From assembly GCA_905250115.1 (NCBI GenBank), contig CAJNOI010000157.1, positions 62,001 to 126,000 of the forward strand: a stretch of 64,000 nt of DNA, in the 5' to 3' direction. Under the pieces are notes generated by a model. It searched no databases. It had not been told where the DNA came from and saw only the letters and a program-made list of their open reading frames with translations. Origin of the DNA: Adineta steineri (Eukaryota; Rotifera; Eurotatoria; Adinetida; Adinetidae). Position numbers and translations under genes: made by a program. Below are positions 1-12,152 of the stretch, one piece after another (position 1 is the stretch's first letter; each line of letters starts with the position of its first letter).

Positions 1-910
1 CGTCGGTCACAGCCGGGGATTGCCATAGATAATTGATTTCATTTTACATCTTACTAGCTAGACCGTGTTTTACATTTTAGTCCTGCATAAGTTGAGAAAA
101 TAGCTTTTATGATACACCTTTGGAATTTTTTTGAAAATATCGAGCAATTTTCTTTTTAAATTATGTGATTCTGGTCCAGTTTTCTTATATTATTCAGAAA
201 GATTTTTGAAACTTCAGAAAATCTTCACAGATTCTGACGAGTTTTGACCGGATGAGGGTGAATATTTCATCTAACCTCACTCCCCTTCACACCCTCAACC
301 GCATCCTCACCCACACCCAGACTCACCCGTTTCTCTTTCTCAAGTGAAACATTAGTCTCAAGTCAAGGGAGCAAAAGCTGATTTAAATCACAAAAATCAC
401 AAATCATTTTTCTCACCTTGTCTCAGGTGATTTGTTTGAGAATAACAAAATTCATATATATGTGCGCACTTCCTTTTTTTCGATTTTTATTTTTGCCATT
501 TGTTAATGGCTTCTCAAACTGTACACAATGTTTGCTGACGAAATCTTTGAGGTAACCAAAGTCATTTCTCTTGTAAAAACATCTCTCTCTTATTTTCAAC
601 AATATCTTGCAATTTGGCTTAGCTGACGTCACTCGTCGTTGTGAGTTGGTTATTCTTGAAAAATTTTAGTGCGTCAAAATGTGAGCGACGTAAATTGTAT
701 TTCTTCTGCGCAAATAAAGAACACTTCACTTGTATTTATCTGTATGGTCATAGAAAAAAGCTTTATTTATTTTTTTATTAAAAAAAAAGAGAAAAAAAAG
801 AAGAAAAAGGAGAGAAAGTTTTCATAGCAGCGGAGCTCTTATAAATTATCAATTTCTTCGGTTCCTCTTTCACACACTGATATTCGTTTTTTTTATTGAA
901 GTTCATTCAT
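1..910. other. Intergenic, no gene seen
   Basis: AT-rich sequence without a supported gene. It contains one G-rich/C-rich foldback (about 253-330) and a purine run near 780-815. The 69-codon minus-strand ORF at 423-632 has no splice context or recognisable motif. Confidence 0.6.
253..330. repeat. Telomere-like G-rich foldback, copy 1
   Basis: A short GGATGAGGGTG left side is followed by repeated CACCC units on the right (CACACCCTCAACC, CACCCACACCC). It is a degenerate member of the family described under findings. Right-arm units predominate, so it may be a nested or rearranged copy. Confidence 0.5.
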
Positions 911-3900
911 ATGGAAATGATGAGAAGCGTATTTCTCACTAGTATTTATTTATGTTTACTTTTGGCATACAGTAAAGGTAATGTCAAATCGATGAGAATG
1001 ATTTCTTTGATCTCTTTTATCTAGGTGTATCACTGAAATCTTCAGCAAGTTGCATGGTTGATTCTTGCAGTTCTGGTGATCAAGGTGGTAGTTGTTCCTT
1101 GTCTAGCTTATGTTATAGTTTTCAGACATCGAAAAATAAAACAGTATGTGCACCTGCAGCAAACTGTTCATTGTTCGACGCTTGTTCGAGCACAAAAACA
1201 TGTGCGTCGAATAACTCTGTTTGTGTCATCAACAGCTGCTGTTTAACACCTATCTGTATGCCTACTGCTATGACAGCTATATGTTCATCAATAAGTAATG
1301 CGACTACGAATTCGACAAGTTCCGGAACATCCACAATAGGTACGTAGATATTATAAATCTAACAAAGTTCTAATGAAAAAGAGAAGAGACACTATCACCA
1401 CGGACTAAAGCCCATCGGGTCTTAAAAATTTGTTTTTACCGGGTCCGGGCCCGGGTCCGGGTCTCGAAGCTTTTTATGACCGGGTCCGGATAAAAAGAAA
1501 TATATTATCGACATGATATTTTTATACTGCTCGGTGAACATGAGAATGTCATTTTGGATTTGAAAACTGGTTAATAGGTTTTCAGAAAACTAAATCAAAG
1601 ACCTCTTTTTTTTGCTACTTAGTTTTGGTTTTTGGATAGTTAAGACTAAAAAATTTTTTAAAGGTACAGCTCGAGTTCAGACGAGTGCTCGTCGAAATCG
1701 GGTCCAACCCGGACCCGGACCGGGCATCGGGTCCGGGTCCGGGTATACCGAAATTTTTTTGAACGGGTCCGGGTCGGGTCCGGGTCCAAAAAATTTTTAT
1801 TGGGCGGGTCCGGGTCCGGGTCCAAAAAACGTGGACCCGATGGGCTCTACCACGGACACACATGCCTTCTCTAGGGTCATTAAAATATACAAGCAGACCT
1901 GTCTATATCCTCACCTACACCCAATTAACAGATACCTCTATCGCTATATCAGACAATTGAGTTGTGTTTCGATTATCAAATGTGCAGTTGATATTAGATG
2001 ACTGATTTTTTCATTACAAACTAATATTTGTTTTTTCTGTCTCATCAACTTCTAGATGCTATCTGTCCGGCTGCTACTTGGAGTGATATGGAACAATTCG
2101 CCGTTAATCTAACTAGCATGTCGTTGACTAACTATTATCCCAATGATTTTTATCTCGATGGAAAAAATAATTATTTCCTCATTGACAGTAATAACCGACG
2201 TATTATTAAAATTCGAGCAAATGATACCTCAACATACACTGTGATCGGTGCTCCTAACACGACGTTGTATTACACACCTAACAAGGTGTTCGTTGATTCT
2301 AACGGAACTGTTTATTCAGCCGAATCTGGAGTAAGTTTCTGTTTGTCATTCACGTACATCATAAGTAGTAAAAGCCTTCTTACATCAAAAATGAGACATG
2401 AATTAAGAGAAAATCTGTCGATGTAATGGTGGATACATTCTGCTCTAAACTTCTCACAAAACTGAAAATGATTGATGTGTAGGTTATGTAACTAACAGAA
2501 AGTGAAATTCGATACAGTTTATGATCTTTTGAAAGTATTTTTATAAATTATGATCACCCACCTAACTATTCTTATTGCGCGAAAATGATAGTCTTTTTTC
2601 ATATCTGATTATCCATTGTTTTAATTGAGCCGATAGGTCAGGTTGTAGGTGGGGGTGTGGTTGAAGATGTCTATCTTTCACGCCCAGACCCAGACACACC
2701 CACACCCTCAACTCAAATCGTTTTGGTTTGGTGGATACTCACATACATATTTTACATTGATTTATCTCAACCCTCACTCACATCCGTATCCTCAAAATGA
2801 TTTCCATCGAGCCCTTGATAGTGTTCATTTGGAGAAAATATTTCATGATTTTCTACTATAAACCCTCTTAGGAAATAAAGAAGACTATAAACTTATTTTT
2901 TAATAATCTAATGGAAATAATATGATGTTAAGTTGTTTTAAGTGGGGTTACGGTATTTATGGATACAGTAACTACTACCGGATAGTACAATATGTGGAGG
3001 GCAATGGTACAGACGGCACTGTGTTATTCGGAGATGTGACATGCGGTAATCAAATGAATCAGTTGTGCCAGTGTGGTAGTCTTTTTGTTGACCGACAAGG
3101 TTTCATTTACTACTCTGATCCAAGTAATTATCGTGTTGTAAAAATCACACCTTTTACAATGATGATGACTGTTATGGCTGGCACTGGAGGTAACGGAACG
3201 GCCGGATCGAATCTCGATCAACTGAACAATCCAGCTGGTATATACGTTGACACAAATAATACTTTATACGTGGCGGATACCAGTAACAAGTAAGTTGGAA
3301 TCTATCATTTAATATATTGATCATTTTCGTGAGCCATGAAAAGTCATTTTTACATAAATAAAACTATTCAAGAATAGGAGTGTACTAGTTCATGGTCAAG
3401 AGTTTGCACTAACTAATTCTACTGGTTTTTTTATTGGAACGGAATTGAACTTAGACACTAGATCCATATTCGCGAGGAATAATTGCCTCAGTTAAGAAGA
3501 ATTCAATATACTCCTATTCAGCAGAACGCAACAATATAGTTCCAGTCATTACGATATATTGGAGACACCTCCTCAATTCTATAAACTCCGTTTTCAACTT
3601 ATGACGTTATGAATAGACACTGACCACTTGATGAATATTATTTTTTATTTTAGTCGAGTGATGATGTATTTATCTGGTAGTTCACAAGGTACGGTTCTCT
3701 TCACAGTTCGATCTCAATATGCACCTTATCGGCTAACATTGGACAAATCAGGAAACATTTATATCTTGACAAGCAGTTACATTTATCGATTCATTCGTCA
3801 AGCTGGCGTTTTTAAAACGATAGTCTCTAACTCTAACGGTGCATTTCTCACTGGGATGAATGGATATCCAAACATACAACTAGATACAGCCGGTAATATC

Positions 3901-3978
3901 TACATATACGGCACTCAATCGATGTATTATACCGATAACGGCATTTGGAAATACGGTCTCATATCCGCCGGATGTTAA
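911..3978 (+). CDS. Secreted NHL-repeat (beta-propeller) protein, 5 exons
   Basis: Exons 911-977, 1025-1339, 2056-2330, 2943-3289 and 3654-3978 join in phase to a 442-residue protein ending TAA. The start follows an A/T leader and opens a hydrophobic signal peptide (residues 1-22, MEMMRSVFLTSIYLCLLLAY). Residues 30-125 are rich in Cys and Ser/Thr. From about residue 135 there are NHL-type blades: a VDSNGTVY or VDRQGFIYYSD strand pattern followed by NRRIIKI, NYRVVKI and NNRVMMYLSG, as in extracellular six-bladed propellers. NHL propellers usually bind protein or RNA ligands; no enzyme motif is visible, so the ligand is unknown. Intron 2 carries a GC-rich insertion and intron 3 a G-rich foldback; both lie outside the exons. 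An AATAAA lies near 4224. The last exon ends soon after the last blade. The exon model is strong; the function is only family level. Confidence 0.85.
1397..1857. mobile_element. GC-rich non-autonomous DNA transposon with 9-bp target duplication
   Basis: The 9-mer ACCACGGAC stands at 1397-1405 and again at 1849-1857. Between the two copies the ends are inverted: AGCCCATCGGGTC at 1409-1421 faces GACCCGATGGGCT at 1834-1846. This is what a cut-and-paste insertion with a 9-bp target-site duplication looks like. The body (1406-1848, 443 bp) contains many GGGTCCGGGTCCGGG hexamer repeats in two blocks (1439-1490 and 1700-1840) around AT-rich DNA. It encodes no transposase. It lies in intron 2 of the NHL gene. 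Its base composition is far from the surrounding DNA. Confidence 0.75.
2646..2712. repeat. Telomere-like G-rich foldback, copy 2 (NHL intron 3)
   Basis: AGGTGGGGGTGTGG on the left faces CACACCCACACCCTCAA on the right across about 35 bp. It sits inside intron 3 of the NHL gene. Confidence 0.6.
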
Positions 3979-4034
3979 CATATACCAGTTCTTTCGGAAA
4001 TGTACTGCTCGTAGTGTTAATGACTACTGTATGA

Positions 4035-4052
4035 TGTGTGTGTGTGTGTGTT
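4035..4052. repeat. (TG)n microsatellite
   Basis: Uninterrupted TG dinucleotides downstream of the NHL gene stop. Confidence 0.8.
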
Positions 4053-4241
4053 CCTTCTATTTTAGATTACAGATTCCGGACTTTTACTTTTTCTAATCAA
4101 ATTGCTTGTACTCCCAGCTTTTCTGCATCTGTAGTTGTCACTCTTGTGTTCTTTATGCTTTTCAGTATTTCATTTAGTTGAAATTATTCATTGTCATCTC
4201 AGCGTAATAATTCTAATCTTTCAATAAAATTTCATTGAAAT

Positions 4242-4286
4242 GGATGTGGGTGTAGATACAGTATAAATATGATACTCACACCCTTA
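4242..4286. repeat. Telomere-like G-rich foldback, copy 3
   Basis: GGATGTGGGTGTAGATAC pairs imperfectly with GATACTCACACCCTT; the loop is AT-rich. It lies between the NHL gene and the broken gene at 4338. Confidence 0.6.
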
Positions 4287-4337
4287 AGATTTCTTTATCT
4301 AAAATTAATAACATTGATTGAAACATATGATGATAAA

Positions 4338-4802
4338 ATGAATTTAACAATATCTGCCAGATTACTAGAAATAGGAAAATATGATATTTATCAAAATTTT
4401 AGTTTTAATTTTGATCGTTCACTTGAACAATAATCGAAATTCTTAACACATTTAATAATTGATGTTGATTCTTATGAACGAAGGACACATCAATATAAAA
4501 ATATTGATGCAACTTCTATTTTTCAACATATTCGAAGTCTAATTACACATCTTTATCTTTTTATTGATGAACAAAATCCGCATATGAAAAGAAATCTTAA
4601 ACAATTTTCATATTGTCTTATTCATCTTATCCTTCATTTTCTCGAAGGTAAAACAAAAGAACTCTAGTTGAAATTAATGAATATAATTGTACCCTATCAG
4701 TCTCTTGAAGAATGTCTCATTGGCGTAGATGTATTAATTCATTCAACTTTACAAGCAACTGATAATAATGATTTAATTAATGAGAATCGATGGAAGACTT
4801 AA
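4338..4802 (+). pseudogene. Broken F-box-neighbour gene, one frame with two internal stops
   Basis: One reading frame runs from an ATG to TAA over 155 codons and is interrupted by TAA after codon 32 and by TAG after residues GKTKEL. The blocks between stops read as normal protein (for example LTHLIIDVDSYERRTHQYKN and HIRSLITHLYLFIDEQNPHM) and share the codon use of nearby genes. Since the frame is kept across both stops, the breaks are substitutions and probably recent. The family is not recognised. The I/L-rich helical character resembles the F-box-like genes next door. Alternative: an exon of an unannotated gene with small introns over the stops, but no GT/AG pair removes both. Confidence 0.55.
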
Positions 4803-5134
4803 TTTCTTCTAAAAACGAAATCTTATTTAATTTAATTTTGAATTTGAGCTTTCAACTTATTATCTTCAATTAGTATTACTCGAATCATTTCGTTCGTACT
4901 TTTGGATTAAACAAAAATTTTTGTTCAAAATATTATTCAATAAATATTCTAAAAACTACTTTAGCAAACAATAAATACGTGATTCAATTCTTCTGAAATG
5001 ATGTATAGTAGTTAAAAGAACGAAATCCTATTGAAACATGACGGACGCGCGAATAAAATCGACCGAAAAGGAAAGAAAAAAGAGCGCAGTCTATATAATT
5101 GAATTCCTTGCTTGAATATCATTTAAGTAGACAC

Positions 5135-6895
5135 ATGGCTACTATGAAACGAAGTTTAACTTTTAAAAAACTGTCTGAAGAAAATCCAAAGAAATTACGA
5201 AGTAAATTCATTTGATTATAATAATATCTGAATTATTTTTTAATAGAAGGTGAATTAAATTCTATTGAAAATTTCTCGAATGAAATCTTCTATGAAATAT
5301 TTGATTATCTTGATGGTTTGGACATTTGTATAGCATTTTCAAATCTTAATTATCGTTTTCAACAATTACTTATATGTTCATCTTTTCGATATAAAATAAA
5401 TTTTGATTTTTCCACAAAGAGAGAAAAATTTTTGAATAATTATAAACAAATCCAACATCAAACCCATTCAATTTCTTTTATAATATCAAAAAAATCTATG
5501 AATAAATTATTAATATCATTTCAAATTGATCGTTCATTTAATAATCTACAATCAATTCGTATTGATAATATTCCCAAAGATAAACTTATTTTATTACTTG
5601 TTCATTTATCTGAATTACCTTGTCTTCATTCATTAAATATCCAAACAACAGATTCAATTGAAGATTTAAGTCATATTTATCAATTAATATTTTCATTGCC
5701 AAAATTAAAATCAAATGAATTTTATTTATGTGGTTGTGAATGTTCAATATCAATTCCAGTATCAAATAATACCAAAATAAGTCCAATTGAATATCTAAAA
5801 ATAGCTCATTCGTATACATTTGATGAACTTAATGCATTAATATCTTATACACCAAATCTTCGTCATCTTAAGCTTTCACATATAAGTAAAGATGAGTCAG
5901 ATATAGAAGATATGCTACCAGTGAATTTCAATAATCTCATTCATTTATCGATATTTACAGTTTATTTGAACTTTAATAAAGTTGAACTTTTTATTGAAAA
6001 AATGAACTCCAAATTAAAAAGTTTACGTGTTACTGCGTATTCAAATCGAGATATAACTTATCTTTATGCTTATCGTTGGGAAAAATTAATCTCACAAAAT
6101 TTTCCTCAATTAAAAAAATTTTCTTTATGTTTTCGTGAATCAGGATATGGTCGTAATTGTCCGATTTATGATGGAGAAATAAATCAATTCAATTCACCAT
6201 TTTGGATTCAACGAAATTTGATTTTCGATATAGAGATTTATGAATATAATATTCATTATTATGTCCGTCCATACAAGTACAGATGGTATAATGATATAAA
6301 TTCTTCTCATGAACATCCGACTAAATCAACTCAATTGACAATCAAATATGTTTATTCTCGTGAGTCTCCTTTTATTCTATTTAATCAAATTAAACGTATT
6401 TTAAATGTTACACAAATTTATCATTTAAATATTGAACAACAAATTTCTAATGAAAGATTAATGCAAATAATACATTTATTACCTAATCTTATCTCAATAA
6501 ATATATATTCTTTAGAATTTTATCGTGAAATTTCATTTCTAAATCAAGGATATCCTACAACATCTGCATTAGAACATGCAAAACAAATAAAATATGTTTA
6601 CTTAGGCACAGCATCTACTATTAAAGATATTTATTTTCTTATGTCATTTTGTCCTCAAATGGAATATCTTAGTGTTGAATGTATAGAAAATATGAATATT
6701 CAACTATTTTTAAAAGATATTGTAAAAGAAATTAATCAAAAACATTATGATTATTTACATTCATTATGTATTTTTATAAGAACAGCAGATGATCAAATGA
6801 TAAAACAATTAAATGAAATGATTTATGATGAAAAACTTTTATTAGATTATACAATTCATCGACAAAGTTATAATATTTACTTGAAATGGAAATAA
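5135..6895 (+). CDS. F-box-like protein with long leucine-rich tail
   Basis: Two exons, 5135-5201 and 5247-6895, give 571 residues; the 45-bp intron starts GTAAAT and ends TAATAG. Residues 25-75 match the F-box pattern: ENFSNEIFYEIFDYLDGLDI, then AFSNLNYRFQQLL. F-boxes bind Skp1 and bring substrates to an SCF ubiquitin ligase. The remaining 500 residues hold irregular leucine/isoleucine repeats (LRHLKLSHIS, LKSLRVTAYS, LPNLISINIYSL) that would form the substrate-binding surface. The start ATG was chosen because it is the only in-frame one that joins the intron in phase. Large families of such F-box-like genes are typical of bdelloid rotifers. Substrate unknown. The coding sequence is extremely AT-rich but uninterrupted. 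Confidence 0.8.
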
Positions 6896-7032
6896 GTTTT
6901 GTTTTTGTTAATAATCTAGAGATAATATTTATAAATAAACTATATTGTTATATACACCAAAGAATATTTCATCTTTATTTCTTTTAAAATCATACTAAGT
7001 TTAACAGCATTAAGGAGATCATTAAAGAAGCA

Positions 7033-7329
7033 ATGCCTTTTGTTAATTATCTTTGTTTGATTTGTCCTCATCCCAGTCCTGAACGTCAAAATTTTCCAGA
7101 TATTTTACTTGAACAAATTAAAACATTAGTATTACCTCAATATGCAGAATTTTTGGATGATGATTATTTTGTTTGGTCTCGATATTTCCCATGTGTAGAA
7201 CGATTAGTTGGTACAAAAAAAACAATTAAAATGACATGTAAATGGTTAATAAAACAGACACATCGTTTAAGAAACAGAAATCTCAATGATTTTATTTGTC
7301 AAATCAATGACAAATATTTTGATCAGTAA
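7033..7329 (+). CDS. Hypothetical 98-residue ORF, possible gene fragment
   Basis: An ATG-initiated ORF with coding-like composition, including LCLICPHPSPERQNFPDIL and TCKWLIKQTHRLRN. It lies 138 bp downstream of the F-box-like gene on the same strand. Tails of related bdelloid F-box-like proteins can look like this, so it may be the surviving 3-prime end of a duplicated copy. No splice acceptor could be tied with confidence to an upstream exon. I do not recognise a domain. Confidence 0.35.
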   Translation: MPFVNYLCLICPHPSPERQNFPDILLEQIKTLVLPQYAEFLDDDYFVWSRYFPCVERLVGTKKTIKMTCKWLIKQTHRLRNRNLNDFICQINDKYFDQ

Positions 7330-7576
7330 AATCATATTTATTAATAATATTTTATTTTTACCTAGTTTTCGATGAAAATATAAGGAAACAATCCGCAATG
7401 GCAAGTAATAGAATAGATAGAACAATTTAATTTGTAAATTTTGTTTATATATTTCTCATTGATATAGGCTATTATTTTTCAACTTTATTGAAATAAAATT
7501 ATATGTATTTATGTTTCATGTAGATAAACAATAAATAAAAAAATATAATTAAAACGAGGTAGATTTAAATGTTGAT

Positions 7577-7672
7577 AAGGGTGAATGTAGGTAAGGATGG
7601 ATAATACGACAAGATATGATGGATTTGGATAAAGAAAAGATCGATCCTCTCTCACACCCACACTCTCAAGAT
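7577..7672. repeat. Telomere-like G-rich foldback, copy 4
   Basis: AAGGGTGAATGTAGGTAAGG on the left faces CTCACACCCACACTCTCAAG on the right. The CTCAAGATTT right end recurs in other copies. Confidence 0.5.
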
Positions 7673-8099
7673 TTCGTTTATTTCTAATATTTTTTACTAT
7701 TCTATTGAATCGATTTATCAATCATGAATTTATTTTTTTTGCTTATTTTACTTCATTCATTCTATTGATATACACTTTTCACACTTTTCTTTTACCAATG
7801 GAAGATTATAAAAAAACACTTTTTCAGGTAGAAATTCAGGGACTTCGTTCATCATGCATTGATAATCAACATAATTTTCATAATCGACTTTTGTACTTTA
7901 TTGAAATGGAAATAAACGAGACGAAGTTCAGAACATTTATTAGTAACTAGAGGAGATACCCGCTGCAAAATCTCTCTCACACAGTTGCCACTGTAAAATC
8001 CCTCTCATATGGTCTCCGCTGCAAAGTATTTAAATCTCAAGCACTTTCCGTATCCGACCCCCTCTCCACTTTTCCTTGTATATACAGAAGTGTAATTGA

Positions 8100-8526
8100 T
8101 GGTTTAGTGAGGTTAGCTATCACAGAACCACCTGGGTGAAGTTTCACCCACGACCTCCTACCCACCTCTCGATGACCATGCCAATCCCCCTGTCGACCTT
8201 CACTGGGATCCAAGGAAGCGTCGTGGAAAGTTTGGGGACCATAGCTATTGCAGGGACTGAATGCCTAGCGAACAGAAGATGTGCGCTCAGACGGCCTTCG
8301 CTACCAATTTTTTTTCAACCTTTTGGAATGCTGAAATTCTATCGGTTAGTTTCATAGATTGCCTGTAGCAAGCGTAGGATTGATTTTTTTTCGGAAAAAA
8401 ATAGATGTCGACCTTCCCCTGGGTGTAGACATCACTTCTGAAAAGTTTTATTGCATTTGCTCGTACGGTCTCCAAATGCATAACGAACGAACAGACAGAC
8501 AAACTTTCTTCTTTATATATATAGAT
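8100..8526 (+). mobile_element. Probable 3-prime end of a LINE/SINE-type retroelement
   Basis: The stretch is more GC-rich than its surroundings and ends with GAACGAACAGACAGACAAAC, then CTTTCTTCTTTATATATATAGA. Ends of this form (GAAC/GACA runs, pyrimidine run, TATATATAGA) are known at the 3-prime tails of RTE-like non-LTR elements and their SINEs in many invertebrates. No reverse transcriptase reading frame is present, so only the tail is here. The exact 5-prime border is not visible. Confidence 0.4.
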
Positions 8527-8872
8527 TAAGTTTTGTTTTTATCCTAATATTTGACAATAGTGTCATCTATGATGAAATAAGATTTTTTTCAATTTTTTTA
8601 TAATTAAAATAAATATTTCTTGAATGATTTTATTCATTTGACGTCGTTTGTTTTCCACAATCGAAACAAGTCCGTGACAACTTCAACACGTAGGTCTAAA
8701 TACACTGTAAAATATACAATTATCATGGTTGAATAGTTTTTTCATATTTGTTTTATCGTTTGACGTAGGCAAAAATTATTTTCTTGGTAATTATACATTC
8801 ATTTACCTTTATTCTCTTCTCATTACAAGACGTATCTTTTTATTATTACAAAAACAAGAAGAAAAACTGGCA

Positions 8873-11224
8873 ATGGCAAATAATCTAAACAACAATATAT
8901 CTTCTGACAATGTGAATCGATTGAAAGAAGTATGAAAAGCTTTTCTTTTCCAATCTATATACTTTTCCTTTTTAGTTAATCAAAGCTAAAATTATATCAA
9001 AGGAATATACAATTGATGGTATTGATATGGATTTGAGTTTTACTAAGCTAAAAGATGATGATTGGCCTATTGTATTCGAACAAATACAAAATAAAGATTA
9101 TCCTTTACGAGGTTTATCAGTATCATGGGATGCAACTAGTAATAAAATGATCGAGCCTGGTTTTATTGAATTTATTAAAATAATTGAAAATCATACAACA
9201 TTGATTCGTTTCAAATTCTTTTTATATTCCATTTCTGATAATACGAAAACGAATTTTTTATTAGACGCATTAAAAAAAAATTGTTCGATCAAAAATGTAT
9301 CAGTAGATGCAATCGGCGTTAATGAACAAACGACAAAAGCATTTGCAGAAGTACTGAAAGATAATCAATCGATACTTTCACTCAATTTTTTGAGCTATAA
9401 TCATATCGATCCGCGGGAGTAAGTTTGTCTAATGGTTAACTTTGAACAATATATTTTTTTAGACCTCCATATCCTATGTTCTATGAATGTGCTACTGATT
9501 TATCTCATTCAATACCAACAAGCGTTCTTCAACGACTTAAAATTGGTTATATTGATGATAGAAGTTTCAGTATATTAATACCATCATTAGTAAAAACGTT
9601 ACATGTTCTTGATTTATCGGAAAATGAGTATTTTTCACCAGATATTTCTACCTTTCAATCAAATAATAATACCCTGAAAGTATTCATTCTCCATCCTTCC
9701 GGATTTGAGAAATTCAAACAATCAAAATTATCTTCAAAAATTCATGTTGTTAATCGTGATAGTTTTCTAGGCAAATTATTTTCTCACAAAGGTCCTATTT
9801 CTATAACACCACATACAATGAATAAAACTGATTGGTCTATATTATTGACGGAATTAACAAATGATATTAATAGTTTACGTGAAGTAGATTTAGATTTGTC
9901 TAATGGATGTGATGAAAATTATTTGGAAGATTTATTAGGTGCCCAATCGCAATTGAAGAATTTGAAAATAAGTGGCACATCATTAAATCAATCAATTCAA
10001 GAAAAATTATTCCAGATATTGAGTAAAAACACATCGATTATTAAATTTGAAATGAATACAAAAATTGAATTAAATATTCTCAAATATTTGATCGATTTTT
10101 TGGCAAAAAATAATAATATTGCTCATTTGAAATTTTACGAATGTGCAAATCTGGGTGATCAAGAAGCTATTGTGCTAGCTGATGGTTTAAAAATGGCTAC
10201 GAATTTGAAAAGTTTCCAAGTGGATAACAGTGACATAGGTAATAGTGGATTTCAAGCTATTCTCTCGTCTTTACCAGATTCATTAATTGTATTACACTTT
10301 ACACATAATTGTCTAGATGCAAAAATTTTACCTTGGTTTGAGAATTTTATCAAAACTCATCCAAAGATTAAAGATGTTTCTCTCGAAAATAATCCTATAA
10401 CTCTTAACAGTGCACCTAAATTAGATGTAGCTGGTTTGATAGATCAAATATTAAAAATTACAAATGCAAATCAGTGTAATTGTTATTTGGAAATCTACAC
10501 AAAGATCCAAGATATAATTGCTGAAACAACGCGTTGCATTTGGTTACCTAGAGAGCATAGACGAGATTATGATTTACTCGAATTATACAATGAAATGAAG
10601 AAAAATCCAACGAAATATTGGTCAATAAATATGAGATCTAATTCTAATATGTCACTTAATGCATATAATATTTTTCTTGATATTCTTAATTGTGATATTC
10701 GTGTTGCTGAACTTTATCTTGGAGAGGATGATATGAACGAAGAAATGCAAAAATATTTTTTCAAAGATTTTCGTGATAATAATACAGTGGAACATTTGGA
10801 TATATCACACAATAAACTTTGCAGTCAAGCTATGAAATATATTGGATCTTTTTTAAAACATAGCTCCAAAACTTGCGTATTTACATTACGTAAATGTCAA
10901 ATTGATAGTGAAGGAATTCGTTATTTATGCAAAGGCTTGTCTGAAAGCCGTTTATATAGTTTATCTTTAATTAATAATCCACTTGGTAATGATTCCTGCG
11001 CAAGACTTTTTTCATCTATTCCTCCTTCATTGAAGTCATTATCACTTTGGGGTGATGACATACCTGAGTCATCCTTACAAACAATTATTGATTTTTTGAA
11101 TACAAATAAAACATTAGAAACACTTAATCTGAAGTTCAATCCAGTTTATGATAAGCATGTCGATCAATTAGAACAAATAGCAAAACAAAATGGTATTTGC
11201 AAATATGCCACACATCCTGAATAA
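8873..11224 (+). CDS. Leucine-rich repeat protein (ribonuclease-inhibitor/NLR-type LRRs)
   Basis: Three exons, 8873-8929, 8976-9418 and 9463-11224, join in phase to 753 residues. RI-type LRRs recur, for example LKNLKISGTSLNQSIQEKLF, LIVLHFTHNCLDAKILPWF, VEHLDISHNKLCSQAMKYIG and LETLNLKFNPVYDKHVDQL, with the LxxLxLxxN pattern and about 28-residue spacing. Two LRR blocks (about residues 25-395 and 470-745) flank a more helical linker. No NACHT, kinase or membrane segment is visible, so this is probably a cytosolic binding scaffold. The ATG at 8873 was chosen over the in-frame ATG at 8729 because the extra 48 residues look like translated leader. Ligand unknown. Confidence 0.8.
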
Positions 11225-11341
11225 GAACATCATCTATATGACGCGGCTTAGCTGAGTTAATATGAACTATCACATAACCACTAATTCTTTTTACCTTTTA
11301 TTCTTTTTTAATACTAACAGAATTCAATATTAATGTAATTT

Positions 11342-12152
11342 TACAGTACTATTCAAAATTCTTACCGCTAGAAAATAATTACAAATTTGACTTTTCCAGG
11401 AATATATGTTCGTTGGCTATACTATACGTTGGCTATATAATATTGACACTACATTTTTGTAACAGAAGCATGGGATGCGCTCGTGCTATTCATCACGAAA
11501 TAAAGATATCATCAATGCCTATCTATTACAATATAAATAAATTGAAACAAACAAATTCACTCAAACAATGAAGAGAGAATGATCGACTATGTGCCACACG
11601 GAAATAGAAAAAATCTATATTGCTCAATATATTCAATGTAAGAATCAAATAACCCTCAGTGAAATTGAAGAAAAATTATCTTCTTTCTGCTGCTAGACAA
11701 GAATTTTGTCAAAATTAGTGTTTACAACAAGATAATGATCCTAAGCATACTAGCAATATTGCCAAACAATTCATCAACAACAAGGTGCCACAATTATTGA
11801 CGTGGCCATCCAATAGTCCAGATGTTAATTCTATCGAGAACTTATGCTCGATCGTAAAACGCTAAGTTGAAAAAAAGAAAACCGAAAAATATTGATAAAC
11901 TAGAGTTTTTTTATGTGAATTAAGACTTTAAAAATATTGATGTTAATATTGTAGAGAAAATTGTAATGTGGATAAAAAAACGATGTTTGTCTCTTATTGA
12001 ATCTTAAGGCGAACGAATAAAATATTGAAGTATAGTGTTTAATAGTACTCGACATAGGCTATCAATCAGTAATGGAAACTACTTGAGAGTGACTTATAAA
12101 TGAGGATATACATACATAACAAGATGTGCAAGTTTTTTTGAATAGTACTGTA
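11342..12152 (+). mobile_element. Internally deleted Tc1/mariner element with intact termini
   Basis: CAGTACTATTCAAAA at 11344-11358 is exactly inverted at 12136-12150 (TTTTGAATAGTACTG), and both ends are flanked by TA, the standard Tc1/mariner target duplication. Inside, on the plus strand, the frame from 11722 to 11865 reads the C-terminal part of a Tc1 transposase: LQQDNDPKHTSNIAKQF, then LTWPSNSPDVNSIENL, containing the second catalytic Asp and the third acidic residue. Flanking frames carry stops and frameshifts, and the 807-bp body is shorter than a 1.3-kb full element, so the copy cannot encode a working enzyme. Confidence 0.85.

Larger units (their letters stand above)
7330..8872. other. 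Intergenic with repeat remnants
   Basis: Between the hypothetical ORF and the LRR gene I see a foldback (7577-7672) and a repeat tail (8100-8526), but no supported gene. The ORF at 7705-7950 lacks motifs and splice context. Confidence 0.5.

Noticed and set aside
1612..2001. Gly/Pro-rich ORF through the GGGTCC repeats
   Set aside because: It is created by the hexamer repeats inside a transposon in an intron; the same repeats open the opposite strand as well.
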